In this document: piece by piece, positions 24,303 through 35,449 of the stretch
How positions within the stretch are numbered: the first letter of the stretch is position 1
Layout of the letters: every line of letters starts with the position of its first letter
NCBI GenBank assembly: GCA_011109175.1
Contig: RDEW01000029.1
Coordinates: forward strand, 282,158 to 346,157
Source: Dicyema japonicum
Taxonomy: Eukaryota; Dicyemida; Rhombozoa; Dicyemidae
Direction: 5' to 3'
Length of the DNA stretch: 64,000 nt
Notes under the pieces: generated by a model
The model's input: the letters and a program-made list of their open reading frames with translations, nothing else
Database searches by the model: none
What the model was told of the DNA's origin: nothing
Translations under genes and position numbers: made by a program

Positions 24303-24657
24303 AACTTTGCGCTGTATATTTGAGACAACTCTCCAGAAGTCGTATTCGTAGAGTTATTCCCATAAAGAGAACTACAGTTCAACCACTGCCCCAATAGAAA
24401 GGAGCCCCAAATACAGAGAGTAAAATAATTTATCCATTTTTAATACTATTTTTTAAATTAAATAGCATGCTACAAAAAAGCCATAATATTTATTAATTAA
24501 AAAAGTAATCGCTAATTTTCCCCTCAATATTGTATTTTTTCCTTATTTCTTGGAGTCGTTCAGTTCGAAATCATAATATTCTTAAGTTCTTCAGGACAAG
24601 CATTAAATAATGAGTTCTCAAGATTATTCATTATTTTATTGTTGTTTTTAAAGATAT

Positions 24658-24975
24658 GATTTAGTCGGGTGGCGTAGTGGTTAGGTGTCGGGCTAATGTG
24701 ACTTAGGTTACGGGTTCGATTCTCGCTGCTGTTCACCTGGTGGAAGGTTCCAAACATCTACGATGAAAAAATGGTTTGACGAGTGACGCCGTCATCAGTA
24801 ATACTCACTGCGGAACTGGATTGTCTAGAAAGGACCCGCACACAAGAAAAAGAAGTGAAGATCATTCCTTGGTTCTACGATTAGTTAAAATTAACTGTTC
24901 TTTACTTAAATAAAGTGTGTGTCCTGACTATGCGGAGCTATAAATATTATGGCTCTCGTGAAAAGGCTATTATAC
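24658..24975 (+). mobile_element. tRNA-derived SINE, complete copy
   Basis: The head has both internal Pol III promoter boxes: box A TGGCGTAGTGG (24672-24682) and box B GGTTCGATTCT (24715-24725). The body follows, and the tail at 24931-24963 ('tgcggagctataaatattat', then 'ggctctcgtgaaa') aligns with the LINE-B 3' end at 28761-28793 with four mismatches in 33 positions. A short TA microsatellite follows. Two partial relatives lie at 32750-33056 and 52400-52560. Confidence 0.85.
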
Positions 24976-24989
24976 AATATATATATATA

Positions 24990-25640
24990 AAGGTCTGATT
25001 TTCAATTTAAGCACATCGATCATATAATTGTGTATTATTTTCAATTACATTAAATTGGATGTCCATTAAACTTGAAATATGAGTCTCCAAAAGTTCAGAT
25101 TGAATTCTAGGACAAGATTCGGGAACATTAATTTCTAAATTCGTATATTTTATTCCAACAATTATTTATTGTGTCCCTAGTTACTCGATTCAAGGCTTCT
25201 CCAACAATACAATAACTTGTCGCATAATTACCACATAAATATCGTCGATGCAAATTGCTTCACAAAGGACATTTGAAACATGAAGATTAAAAGTTTATTA
25301 TTAATTTTTGCCATGGTTTAAAAATGTTTTGGTTTTATTTCTATTGGCCACGTGGCGCCATATGGTGCACTGAAAATGATATTGTGTATTTATTAATTTA
25401 AACAAAAAAATGAAAGATGCCCTTCGGACAACGCAATACTGGGTGCGTCTACTCAATTTTGGCGTCTTCCGCACTTGGACTTAATCGAGATGGTCACGGA
25501 AAGGTATCTCTTGCTGGCCGCCATGAGGACAACATTCGTTTTTTATGGGAGGAACACATATCCCCAGTTGCTCACATCTTCTAACAATATGCGGGAGACA
25601 CATAGTCCGGAACAAGGAGGTATAAGTGTTCCGTCTCAAG
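24990..25640. other. AT-rich intergenic, no gene seen
   Basis: A 60-codon plus-strand frame at 25475-25657 shows no family resemblance. Nothing else is supported. Confidence 0.45.
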
Positions 25641-25873
25641 AGAACTGTTCACTCTAGAAAAGAGGAGACATCAGAGTAATTCTTACTAAAAGAATCCCAA
25701 ATATAGAGCTCTCGGACAGTTTTCCGTCAAGTATGGCCTTGTGGTACTCGAGGGAGGAGCACCATGCCAAATTGAGGGCGTTATGGGTCGTGTCGGGATC
25801 ACTTAAGTCGGTCAATTATGGAAGCTGACATAACGGATTGACAAATTCTCATCAAACAACATGGCAGTCACTA
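25640..25873 (-). CDS. Unrecognised small coding region
   Basis: Minus-strand ATG near 25862 opens 'MLFDENLSIR'. After a possible short intron ending 'cttaag', a frame of about 40 codons follows ('TTHNALNLAWCSSLEYHKAI' then an acidic Ser-rich stretch). Codon structure looks protein-like, but I cannot assign a family. Confidence 0.3.
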
Positions 25874-25989
25874 AATTTTTTATACAACAATAAGTTTTGC
25901 TTGTGAATAAACTTTTTAATTTTAAACTATTCTCACAGTCACAGAAACAGAGACCACACTCAAGTATATCCAGAACAATGAAAAAAAAT

Positions 25990-26115
25990 TAATATTCATT
26001 TCGCTCCGGTTGTAGTGGGAAAGAGCGAATGATCCAATGGAGTGGGAAATAAATCTTTTTTGGACCATTCTGGCGCTGGGATCAACCTGAGACAGGTGGA
26101 TCACATGATACCACT
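25990..26115 (-). mobile_element. LINE-A-derived short element, partial
   Basis: Minus strand shares 'atgtgatccacctg', the 'tggcgc' step and 'gatcatttgctct'-like sequence with the 234-bp element at 36258-36491 and with LINE-A 5' ends. The 3' part is missing. Confidence 0.55.
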
Positions 26116-26436
26116 CTAGTAGAGTGAGAGAATATAAGGAACAGACGATACGAAGATAACCCTTCTTATCTTCTCGTAATTTTTAAGAAACCCCAAGAAG
26201 GTGTCAAAGCCAGCTAAATAAGTGACCCCAGCTTCTAGTTCCTACCAGACTCCTTTTCCCAACTCGAACTATTACAAAAGCATAAAAAAGAAAATAAGTT
26301 TCCATGTTTGGGACCTGGGAAATTACGGCGGATTCGAGAGGCAAATTTGAATTTTTTATAAATTAATTTTAAAGAATAATTAAAAATGAAACATTAATTT
26401 TTTTTTTAAATAATCAGTTATTCCTGTTTTTAATGT

Positions 26437-28800
26437 TCGTTTTTTTGGTGAGGTGGTGACGTGCCTCGTTTCTTCTCTGTACAACGGTTAAGAAAAATGT
26501 CTGAAAAACACTCATCATACAATCGAGAACCCAGGCTAATGACGTTCAACGTACGTAGAATATCGAAAGATTGGACAAGGAAAGTACTTTGTGACGATCT
26601 CGAGAAATACAAAATATCTATTGGCTGCCTACAAGAGACGAAAATCGAAAATGGACGCGATGAGACATGGAGCAACTACCGACTGATTCTCTTCCCAACT
26701 GAATGCAAACACTACGGCATGGGATTTTGCCCTACACGTGGATTACCTCAAAAAATTACATCGCTATTGGAGAGTCAACGACCGAATATGTGTCCTACAG
26801 GTCAAACTAAATGAACTATGCCCGTCCAAGAGTCTACTAACCGTCATAAATGTCTATGCACCACACTGTGGACGAGTAATCAAGAACCCCGGTGAACTCG
26901 AGGAATTCTACTCAGAACTATCAAGCACATACTCTAACAATGCTTCCTCGTCTCTTGTCTTTGTTGCGGGAGATATGAATGCAAAGGCCGGAATGCGAAT
27001 GGGGCCCGAAGAATCCTCTATTGGAAGACACGGGCGCGGAAGGAGAAATGCATCTGGAGCCTCTCTGGTAAACTTCTGCGAGGCAAATAGCCTTTTCCTG
27101 TGCAACACGGCCTTTACGCACTCAGCTTGCCACAAGACGACGTGGCACGGACAAAGAAAAAACTCTGTCGGAGAGACCGTGAATATATTATCAAATCGAC
27201 TACATTATCTGCCGAAAGTCGGATAAACACCTGATAAATGATGCACGTTCCCACCAGGGAACAACAACTGACAAAAAAAAAGAGCTTAATATCCAACAAA
27301 GGGAACTAAAGTGGAAAATCAAAAAGATGAACAGAAAACACTCACGGGAAATTATTACATCCCTATTAAAAGATGTGGAATGCCTAAAAGACAATTCAAG
27401 GATGTATGCGGCTGCTGCGGACAAAGAAAGGACAAAACATCCTTCACATCAAAGACAAAGATGGAAAATTCGTGGGTAACCGGAAAGAAAAAGCAGAATT
27501 GATTGCACGACACTTCGAAACACTGTTGAATAAAGAAAATAATGACTTTCCCCCTTTCCAAGGAGAAGCAAAGGCGCTAAAGGGTGTGGCGGATCTATAC
27601 CTACCAGCAAGTCAAAGTGGGTTCCGAGAAGGGAGGTCTACGGCAGACATTGTATGGAGCCACAGATGGCGCTGCGCAACGCACCAAAGATTCAAGAGCG
27701 CAACAACCGTGTTGGGAATAGATCTCTCCAGAGCTTTCGACTCAATAAACAGACAGAAACTGATGAATGTGCTTGAGCAAATATTGGATGAATCGTCGGT
27801 TAGGATAATCAGACTACTACTTGCGAACACAAGACTATCTGTGAGGACAGAAGGAGCAACTTCCCGCAGTTTCAAAACAACGATTGGGACACCCCAGGGT
27901 GATTCCCTCTCCCCTTTACTATTCACCATATACCTTGAATCTGCACTCCGCGACCTCCGTAAATGCTATATAGGAGACAGAAGAGACATCTTATTCGGAT
28001 GAAGTGGATTTTGTATCACGGGACGTAACCGAACTCCAACACCTACTAGAAAATGCACCTGCGGAGCTAGAGAAATGGTTTCTCAGCGTAAATGTAAACA
28101 AAACTGAAATTACGGAAATCAAAAGAGAGGACGATATTACTCATGAAAGATGGAGACGTACCAATAAGGCTCGGCTCTCTACTAGGAGACGCTGAAGATG
28201 TACTAAGGAGGAAAACACTGGCAAATGCGGCAATGGCTAAACTGAAGAAAGGATGGCTAAAGGCCAAAGGACTTGGAATTGACATCAGATGCAGGCTTTA
28301 CAACGCGTTTGTGAAACCGATCCTACTGTATAACGCTGGGACATGGGGAAGTTCCTTCAAAGAACTATCAAAACTGGATTCGTTCCATAGAAGGCAACTA
28401 AGAAGCTTACTCGGAATGGAGTGGCCACGTAGAATATCAACCACTGGTATCTACAACAAGTGTATGTGTTCTTACATCAGCAAGGATGTGATAGATGCCC
28501 GGTGGAGGCTATTTGGGCATGTACTAAGAATGAACCCGGACGCACCCGCTAACAAAGCGATGGAAGATTACTTTGACAGATGCGAAAAACCCTTCCGCGG
28601 ACGACCTAGATCGACACTTCCGACAGCCCTAAACAAAGACTTAAATCGTGTGAAAAAATCTAAAGACGGGAGACGACCTGGACGAATTGAGATCACTCGC
28701 ATTCGACAGAGGAAGATGGAAAAGACTAACTATAAATATTGTTTCTTTGAGTGTTGCACATGCGGGGCTATAATCATTATGGCTTTCGTGAAAGTGCTTT
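26437..28800 (+). mobile_element. LINE-B non-LTR retrotransposon, damaged (inverted copy)
   Basis: Plus strand: endonuclease start ('RLMTFNVRRISKDW', 'IGCLQETKIENG') at 26496-26814; its second half ('VINVYAPHCGR', 'AGDMNAKAG') at 26738-27226; RT (27406-28002) with 'SQSGFREGRSTADIV', 'GIDLSRAFDSINRQK' and 'GTPQGDSLSPLLF'; catalytic box YSDE in the next frame; C-terminal region 28143-28802. Relative to the copy at 1857-4765 it lacks an N-terminal RT block but keeps the 'GFREGRST' motif which that copy lacks. The 3' tail is the one shared with the SINE. Confidence 0.88.
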
Positions 28801-29318
28801 AATAATTGATGTTTCTACTAACATCATCAAGGAGATTGAAGACACTTATGTTAACTTCATCCTTCTGTTTAAAGTACTTCCTCAATGTATAGACAGCATG
28901 CATTGCATCATAGTCTAAAACGACTTGTTCATTATTTTGTTCTCCATCATTAATGCATTCTTTGTCTTCATCATTTTCATCCGAATTTTCCAGGATCTCT
29001 TCATTCTCTGTATACACATAGAGAAGAAACTCATCTTTTGGAATTGGATCATTTATTTGCAGCCTTGACACGAATCCTTGATAAGTTTCAGGCGGAAACT
29101 CGTCATTAATTTCTTCAATAAAATCTTGGGTCCATTTAGCATGTCGAAAACAATTCATTATTGTTGTACTATTCAGCTTTTTTTATTTCTTTACATGCCT
29201 AGGTTGATGATTTTCCGAGTTCAATTTCTTTAGTTTATTGAATTAAAAAAATAAAAATAATAAAAAATGAAAAAAAATAATATTTTTAAAAATGCGACGG
29301 ATTCGAGAGGTTTTACTA
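28797..29318 (-). mobile_element. pogo/Tigger-type remnant (inverted copy)
   Basis: The same remnant as 1330-1855. The minus-strand frame 29158-28799 encodes 'NCFRHAKWTQDF' and the acidic tail. The terminal inverted repeat ends near 29318 with ACTA instead of ACTG, a mutation not seen in arm A. Confidence 0.65.
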
Positions 29319-29320
29319 TA

Positions 29321-29796
29321 TGTCTTTGAAGTTCAAGAATGGAACGTATAGCTTGGGAGGGGGATTGTCTTCAGATGGAGTTTATTTACCGCGGTCTCTT
29401 AAGTGAAGGAAATCGGTAGCCAACAGAAAAGTAACCACCAAAACGGACGTTTCCAGAGATCCGTCAGGTATATCCAAGAAGAAAAGAGGTGGCCTGTCTT
29501 GTGGTCGTCTAGAAGGAAAAGGGTACAGCCATGAAACCGGTGGTCCGATTTGCCATATAGTCTTTTAAATCCGTATGGTGGTCGCAGTGGAGGCTCGACT
29601 AGTGGATACGAACTTTCCACGATAGAAAAGCTTCGTTTCCATGAATGTTCAGCGGCAGAAGTTATAGAAGTTTGTTGATACAAGGGTTTCGATGGCATTA
29701 TTAGAAACCCATTCACAGGTCGCATTGAAAGTCGACTGATTTGGACGATTCAAATTATATCTTCAAGAATCCGTCACTTTATGGAAATCCGGCGGA
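29321..29796. repeat. Unclassified repeat (inverted copy of 857-1327)
   Basis: Very similar to arm A. The edge facing LINE-A is its AAT-type tail at 29797-29812. Confidence 0.55.
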
Positions 29797-32650
29797 TTAT
29801 TATTATTATTTAAGCCAAAGAAACACCGTCTTAACCAATAACTAATATTCAGGTGATCCCGGCATCTCTCAATAATCGGGCCATTTTTTCTCGATGCTCC
29901 GACTGTGATCCCACGCATTTTCTATACGGACGGGGGTCTTTTTCCTTTCCTCTTCTGAAATTGCCTCCAGTTGCCTCTATGATAGACTCGAGTGCTCTGG
30001 GGGCAATTTCTTTATCTGTATATTTTTCTAGTAATTTTTTGCTCTTGACTGGATATCTTGAATTTTTGTTAGGTTCGTTGCCGACAGGTTAGATCCCCAT
30101 GCAGCACATGCATAGCCTATTGTTGGCTCGACATACTGCTTGTAGAGGGTCCCGATACCTGGCGGATAAATTCCTCCACAGTTCCAAAGGAAGGCCTTTA
30201 CAAAATTGATCTTCTTTGCACAGGTTGATATGATAGATTCCACATGGGCTGAGAAGCAGAGGAAAGTATCAAAAGTTACTCCCAGTATCTTCTGCGATTT
30301 CTTTTGTGGTATAGGTACTCCATTTAACGTGACATCAATTGTTTGCGTTCCCATCTTTCTATTCTTAGTAAATAGAGTGACTGCTGACTTTTCGGAACAT
30401 GCATTTAATCGATTCTCGCACAACCATCCAAATATGTTATTTAGTATTCCTTGTAGTCTTTCTTAGCATGTTCGACGTTTACGTCTCTAGATGCGACAAC
30501 TATGTCATCGGCATAGGAAAGTAGCATGTCATTATTATTCATAGGTACGGGGAGATCACTCAAAAACAAATTAAAAAGGATTGGTGACAGAGGAGATCCT
30601 TGGGGTACACCATTGGGTAATAATCCCGATCTGGAACTCTTGTTTCCGACGGATACTTTCCCTCGGCGTCCACTTACGAAATTTGCTAACCATAACTTTA
30701 ATGGTGCATCAATTTTTGTCAAAAATATTTTTCGTATGAGGATCTTCCTTGGGACAGAGTCGAAAGCTTTTTGAATGTCGATCGTACATATGACCGATTT
30801 TTCCTGTTTTGGCTTGTTCTTGTGTCCTTCAGTTATGAACTTCATTAATGTTGTTAGGAAGGAGGTTGTTGATAATCCTTCCTTGAAGCCATGTTGGAAT
30901 GTAGGTTGTGGGAGAAAAGGGCGAATAACTTTTAGGACCAGTTTCTCCAGGATCCTCGGCAAAACACATATAAGGGAAACTGGTCTGTAAGAGCCGGGAT
31001 CGTTCTTCGGTCTTCCCGGCTTCAATATTGGTCGAATTTTTGATAGTTTCCATAAAGTCGGTATGGTATTTATGTTCAGCGATGTGTTGTAGATGATTGT
31101 TAATGCATTTATTGATGCTGGGCCCAAGTGTTTCAGCAGAATAAGAGGAATTCCGTCTGGGCCACATGAGTTTGTTTTTTTCTGATTTGATATTGCTTTG
31201 GATACATCTTTAGGGAGAAAATAAATCAGCGGGGCAAATTTGGATGGCTTTCTCTTTATTTTCGTTTGTGTGTTAATCTTTTTATAAGGAATGTGACTGA
31301 TTCGAATACAATGTTTCTTCAGATTGAGCTGGCATTGTTCTTTGTTATCTTCGTATTCTGGGTTCTTCAGACGCCTCAACATCTTCCACATGTTGGAAAT
31401 TGAGGTCTGGTTATTCATGGCAGCAGAGATTCGCATGAGTTTCTTTGTGTGTTGTTTGTGCTTTTCGTGATAAGAATGTTTAGTGACCTGATTCGATTAA
31501 TAACCTCTCGTGAACGATGTATCATTTTCTTAAGGTTGTTTCTTTCCATAATTATTTTCCTTGCTTTTGAGTCGTATTTCAATTTTTCGTTTTTTATATA
31601 TGCTTTTCTGATAAAAATATTTCTCCGTCAATGATTATTTTGTTGAAATAGTATACAGCTTTGTCTATGGAGGAGAAATTTTCAGTTGGAAATGTTGCAG
31701 TTTTGAATCAACGAAATTTGTAAAGCCAGTCCAATTTGCATTTTTGTAATCATAGAAATGAATAGGCTTCGGTACAAAGCGTGGCTCGCAGTTCAGCTTC
31801 ATTAACATTGAATGGTGGTCGCTCCGGAGGTCATAACGGACCGTCCAATTAATGATCGGGAAAGACGAGGTGAGCAGACGGATAAGTCCGGAGATGTCAC
31901 CATGTCCTTCGTGTTGTATGGTGTCCTAGTGTTCTTTTCGGGTTGTTGATGATTATTAAGTTTTGCATTTAGGATAATAGCAGGTTTCCTCTGTTATCAG
32001 TGGATTGGTAGCGGAACCAAGAAGGGTGCTTCGCATTCAGGTCTCCACATAAAAGCAAGTTCTCCAGTTTGTCCAAGGTAGATAAGTCAAAGAAGAAATT
32101 TTTCTTGCAGGAGCCAGGAGGAGGAACATAAACATTCGCAATTTCAATTTTTCCAATGGAAGTTATAACAGAGATTCCAATTATCTCCGTGTTCGAGTCT
32201 TCCATTAAGCTCTTGTAAAGAGAAGGGTTCTCGAGGTATTTTATTCCTTTTCTCACAAGAGTCAGTAGACCCCCTCCTTGAACAGATGGGCGGTCGGATC
32301 TTACTGTGTTGTATCCGTTAAAGAGAGGAGTAGGAATGTTATTTGAAAGTTTCGTTTCCTGGAGAAGGCAGATCTCCACTCTGTTCCTCTCCAAGAATAA
32401 GGAAAGTTCGGCAATTTTTCCTCTGATCCCGTTTATGTTTAAGCTTTGGATTGTTAACTTCTTTGGGCCTGGGTTTTGTTCCACGTCTCCTGAAGTCAAC
32501 AGTCTCAATCGATAGAATGTTCCAACAGTGAGAAAATGCCGTCAGTGGGAAGTTCTCTGGTTGGTAGAGAGCAAATGGTTCTTTTTAGATATAGTTTAGG
32601 ACTATATCCGACGCCACCAGAAACGGTGAACCACATGACGCACGGTAAAA
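29797..32650 (-). mobile_element. LINE-A retrotransposon, near full length, with 2A motif
   Basis: Minus strand: 5' end near 32640; N-terminal peptide of about 50 codons; 'RLRLLTSGDVEQNPGP' with 2A core at 32464-32490; endonuclease 32440-31969 ('QSLNINGIRGKIAELS', 'EICLLQETKL', 'LLCGDLNAKHPSW'); a basic linker; RT 31436-30441 ('FQHGFKEGLSTT', 'CTIDIQKAFDSVPRKI', 'NGVPQGSPLSPILFNLFLSD', 'YADDIVVASRD' intact); C-terminal region 30423-30028; AAT-repeat tail at 29797. Frame breaks lie between the N-terminal peptide and the 2A, in the endonuclease, and after the RT. Confidence 0.9.
32464..32490 (-). promoter_or_regulatory. 2A-like (StopGo) recoding motif
   Basis: Codons for GDVEQNPGP, a full match to the D(V/I)ExNPGP core, preceded by 'RLRLLTS'. 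It lies upstream of the endonuclease, like the motif at 18825-18851. Confidence 0.75.
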
Positions 32651-32749
32651 TTATGATTTGTTTAATGCATGAAGTTTATGGATTTTGTTTATTTCACTTT
32701 TTTAAAAATTATTTATTAGAATCTCCAACCCCTCCATAACAAATACAAA

Positions 32750-33056
32750 CTGAACTGCATTTTTAAGCAAAGCCATATAGCTTCTCCCAGTCAGGACACA
32801 CACCTTATTAAAAATCAGTGATCATAACTAATCGATGTGGGAGAACCTAGGAATGATCTTCACTTCTTTTTTCTTTACGTTGGGTGTCATGGTGTATGTC
32901 CTTTATAGACGTGAAATGTTCAATGATGGCGTCTTAACTCGTCAAAGCATCGTAGATGCCTGGAACCTTCAACCGGAATGTAGTAGCGAGATTCGAACTA
33001 GGTGCCATCAGGCATCTTGCCAGGGACTCGTCACACTGCGCCACCTGTACTGATTT
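32750..33056 (-). mobile_element. tRNA-derived SINE, second copy
   Basis: Minus strand: box-A-like 'ggtggcgcagtgtg', box-B-like 'gttcgaatctc', then the body shared with 24658-24975 ('gaaggttcca', 'catctacgatg', 'gaagtgaagatcattcc', 'gtgtgtcctgactg'). The tail is a shortened version of the LINE-B-like end. It sits 75 bp from the 3' end of RABGGTB. Confidence 0.8.
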
Positions 33057-33131
33057 AGCAAAAAATATTTAAAAACCAGTAATTAATTCAATTCATTTAT
33101 TTAACAGAAATTAATAGAATTTTATTAAAAA

Positions 33132-34327
33132 TCATAAAATTTTATATTTATCAATAATGTACTGAGGCAAGCAATAAATTGGATTAATTTTCTTCAGATT
33201 ATCATCCCCAACAAAGCCAAACCCGCCAATCCAAATAAGGTATGATATGGATCAGCCTGAATAATAAATTTAAATGAGACTACCTGATTTCCAGGAACAT
33301 CAGCTATTCCCCCGGTCCCCGAATTCTGAGACGCAAATATGAAGTTCTTCAAAGATCCCCAAAATCAAAAAAAGACAACTTTATCAATCCAATCGATTTT
33401 TCCAATAATCGACAAAGACGACAGAACCCACCAAGAATAACAGACGTCCGGCATTTTCTCAGGTCTTCCTATACAATAAAACCTGACTGCAGACCATTTA
33501 GTCCCCAGAAGGAAGCTGGCGTCCCTTCAGCCACATGGCCAAAGAGGGAATGTCAACATAATGTAGAGCCTTGAGAATCGCTAAAGTAGCCAAACAGCAG
33601 TATATCTCAAATACCCAAATCCAGCAAACCTGTCCCCCATGTGACTCACTCCCAGGAAGTGACCCAAAACCCCCGTCAAAATTACAGCAAGACAGAATAT
33701 AACTCACAGTAAGTTTAGTGTCCACCAAGTCAAGTCTTCCCTAGTAATTTAAAAATATGAGCTACAATTAAGGATAACGTGGCAACCGCACAGAATGTGA
33801 TTCTCGAATCTGCCTCCCCTACATCAGACAAATGAATTACCCCATTGGTCTACCATGTAACTGCCGTCACATACCCTCATCTGAGAAACAAAATTAGAGA
33901 GATCACTAAAATCAAATTCCTGGACAAAATCATGGATCAAAATAATCTAAAATGAATAAGGCACCACCTGGACGGCACTGAGAGTGGAGATCAGGTTTGC
34001 CTTGTGATGTGGATGTGCAGAGAATCCACCGCACGTTTTTTGACAGCTTTTCAGATAATTGAGGATATCAGATCTTGAAATTTTATCCAAACATCCCATC
34101 AAATCAAGTGCAGTAAGGGACCAGTACATTCCACTAACTCTAATAGACTGGGCTACGTTGTACTCCTATTAGGTGAGACGTTAAGGGTACATAATAATCA
34201 ATTTCTCTCCCATAATTTAGCAAAAAGTTGACATGTTTTTCATAAATCACTGATTTGGCAAATTCTTTAGGAATACTCACGTCCTTTCGGTTGAACGCCT
34301 AGGACTTTAAACACCACAAACAACCAT
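33132..34327 (-). CDS. RABGGTB: Rab geranylgeranyltransferase beta subunit
   Basis: Catalytic beta subunit of Rab GGTase II, which adds geranylgeranyl groups to C-terminal cysteines of Rab GTPases. Prenyltransferase repeats are clear: '[13 protein letters not shown]', '[20 protein letters not shown]', '[10 protein letters not shown]', '[20 protein letters not shown]', '[14 protein letters not shown]', '[20 protein letters not shown]' (with the metal-binding Asp-x-Cys) and '[16 protein letters not shown]' (metal-binding His). Introns of 21-27 nt were spliced by eye, for example 33606-33629 (24 nt, in frame with no stop). Start ATG 34325-34327 with an intron right after it. The frame is lost by one base at 33503-33506 and 33206-33209, both C4 on the plus strand where five would restore it. 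Length about 310 codons, near the family norm. Confidence 0.92.
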
Positions 34328-35020
34328 TAGGATTTAAATTTTTTTTAATTAAAAAATGTTTATTTGTCAGAGAAATCTAACATATATTTTTGAGATTTTG
34401 TTCTGTTAAATTTCAAATATTAAGAATCACATAATCGGTTGAAGGATTCGTTTCTGCCCTGTGCCTTTTTCAAATCCTAAGAAGTGCCAGTAAATCCACC
34501 TTTCTCAGGAGACACCTGGCAGACATACAAAAAGGATATATTGCTTTTCTACTCAACCGGAAGGGCTCCCACAAGGGCGGATATGGATAGATGTCTGCTT
34601 GGACAGGATGCGTTTCACTTTGACCGATATACCTTAATCAAGGGTTAACTCAACCTCTTTCCGAGGTTATTAAATAAATAACCATCGTTGACCAGATACT
34701 TGGTCGAATGGTTGGGGGTGTTGGTGTAGCTCTGATGCACAAGACATAGCTCTAGTACAATTAATGTCTTCATCTCCTCAAGTTGGATGTACCATCTCTT
34801 CCACTTTTTTATTGGATCGAGAGAGATCGAAAACCAATAGTTTTGAAATGAAGGTGCACAAATGTGGGTTCGAATATCATATAGTCAAATTAGAAGAACT
34901 TGAATACGTCTCCCTTATGAGAAACAAGGGGCTCATAAAAATACCTTAATGTCTTCAATATAATAAATAAAATGTCTTTCCGGAGACAAATCTTACTAAA
35001 AAAGCTTTAAAAAGTCGGTA
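34328..35020. other. Intergenic with a LINE-A 3' end near 34620-34680
   Basis: The plus strand has an 'aacctctttccgaggttatt' hairpin and an AAATAAATAA tail like other LINE-A ends. A 61-codon plus frame at 34764-34949 resembles nothing known. Confidence 0.45.
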
Positions 35021-35024
35021 AAGA

Positions 35025-35419
35025 TGAAATTTTATATTTTTCTTATTAAATTTGTGATTTTTCCTCTTCTGGATGCAGTTGCAACTGTGTGGGCCTTTTA
35101 CAGTACTCCGAAGTTAGTGTGACATCATGCGGTTCACTAGTAGCTTCTTTTTAATCACCAAGATTCGGCAACTCAGGCCTCCTGTGAGTTCATAGCCTGT
35201 TCTTCTCTCTGTGAGAACACTGATGACCTTATTTTTCGTTATTTGAGGTTCCTGAGGTCAGAACAAGCCATGTGTACGAAGAAATTGTTAACAATTCTCT
35301 GATTATTCAGGTTCCCCCCATTTCGCTAATTCAGGAGAAACAGAGGATTAACACGATTGGAGAGATCATGACGTATAGTCGGATGGAGTCTGTTTCGCTG
35401 TATTTAGGGGGTAGTTAAC
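35025..35419 (+). CDS. Hypothetical short secreted or membrane protein
   Basis: ATG 35025 opens 'MKFYIFLIKFVIFPLLDAVA', a plausible signal peptide or membrane segment. The frame needs several short introns to reach the final open stretch ('VYEEIVNNSLIIQVPPISLI') and the stop at about 35417. Splicing is not resolved and no family is recognised. It would be convergent with the ankyrin gene. Confidence 0.25.
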
Positions 35420-35449
35420 TTCGACAATCCTAGAATATCCCTTTTTGGT

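Larger units (their letters stand above)
26437..30661 (-). repeat. Arm B of the large inverted duplication
   Basis: Reverse-complement counterpart of 1-4765 (order LINE-B, pogo remnant, unclassified repeat, LINE-A 3' half). It is shorter than arm A mainly through a deletion in LINE-B. The match runs up to at least position 1 of arm A; beyond 30661 the partner would lie outside the window. Confidence 0.85.

Noticed and set aside
24660-24730. A functional tRNA gene
   Set aside because: Box A and box B are good, but the acceptor and anticodon arms do not pair properly and the head is fused to a SINE body and LINE-like tail.
24977-24992. TA dinucleotide run
   Set aside because: Short simple repeat at the end of the SINE; nothing special.
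26325-26345. Second terminus of the pogo element beside LINE-B
   Set aside because: It has 'ggcggattcgagagg' in the same orientation as the 29318 end and lacks the outer CAGT bases, so it cannot be the partner end.
32464-32490. 2A motif as a trace of an integrated RNA virus
   Set aside because: The codons after NPGP encode an AP-type endonuclease followed by a LINE reverse transcriptase; no capsid or RNA-dependent RNA polymerase sequence is present.
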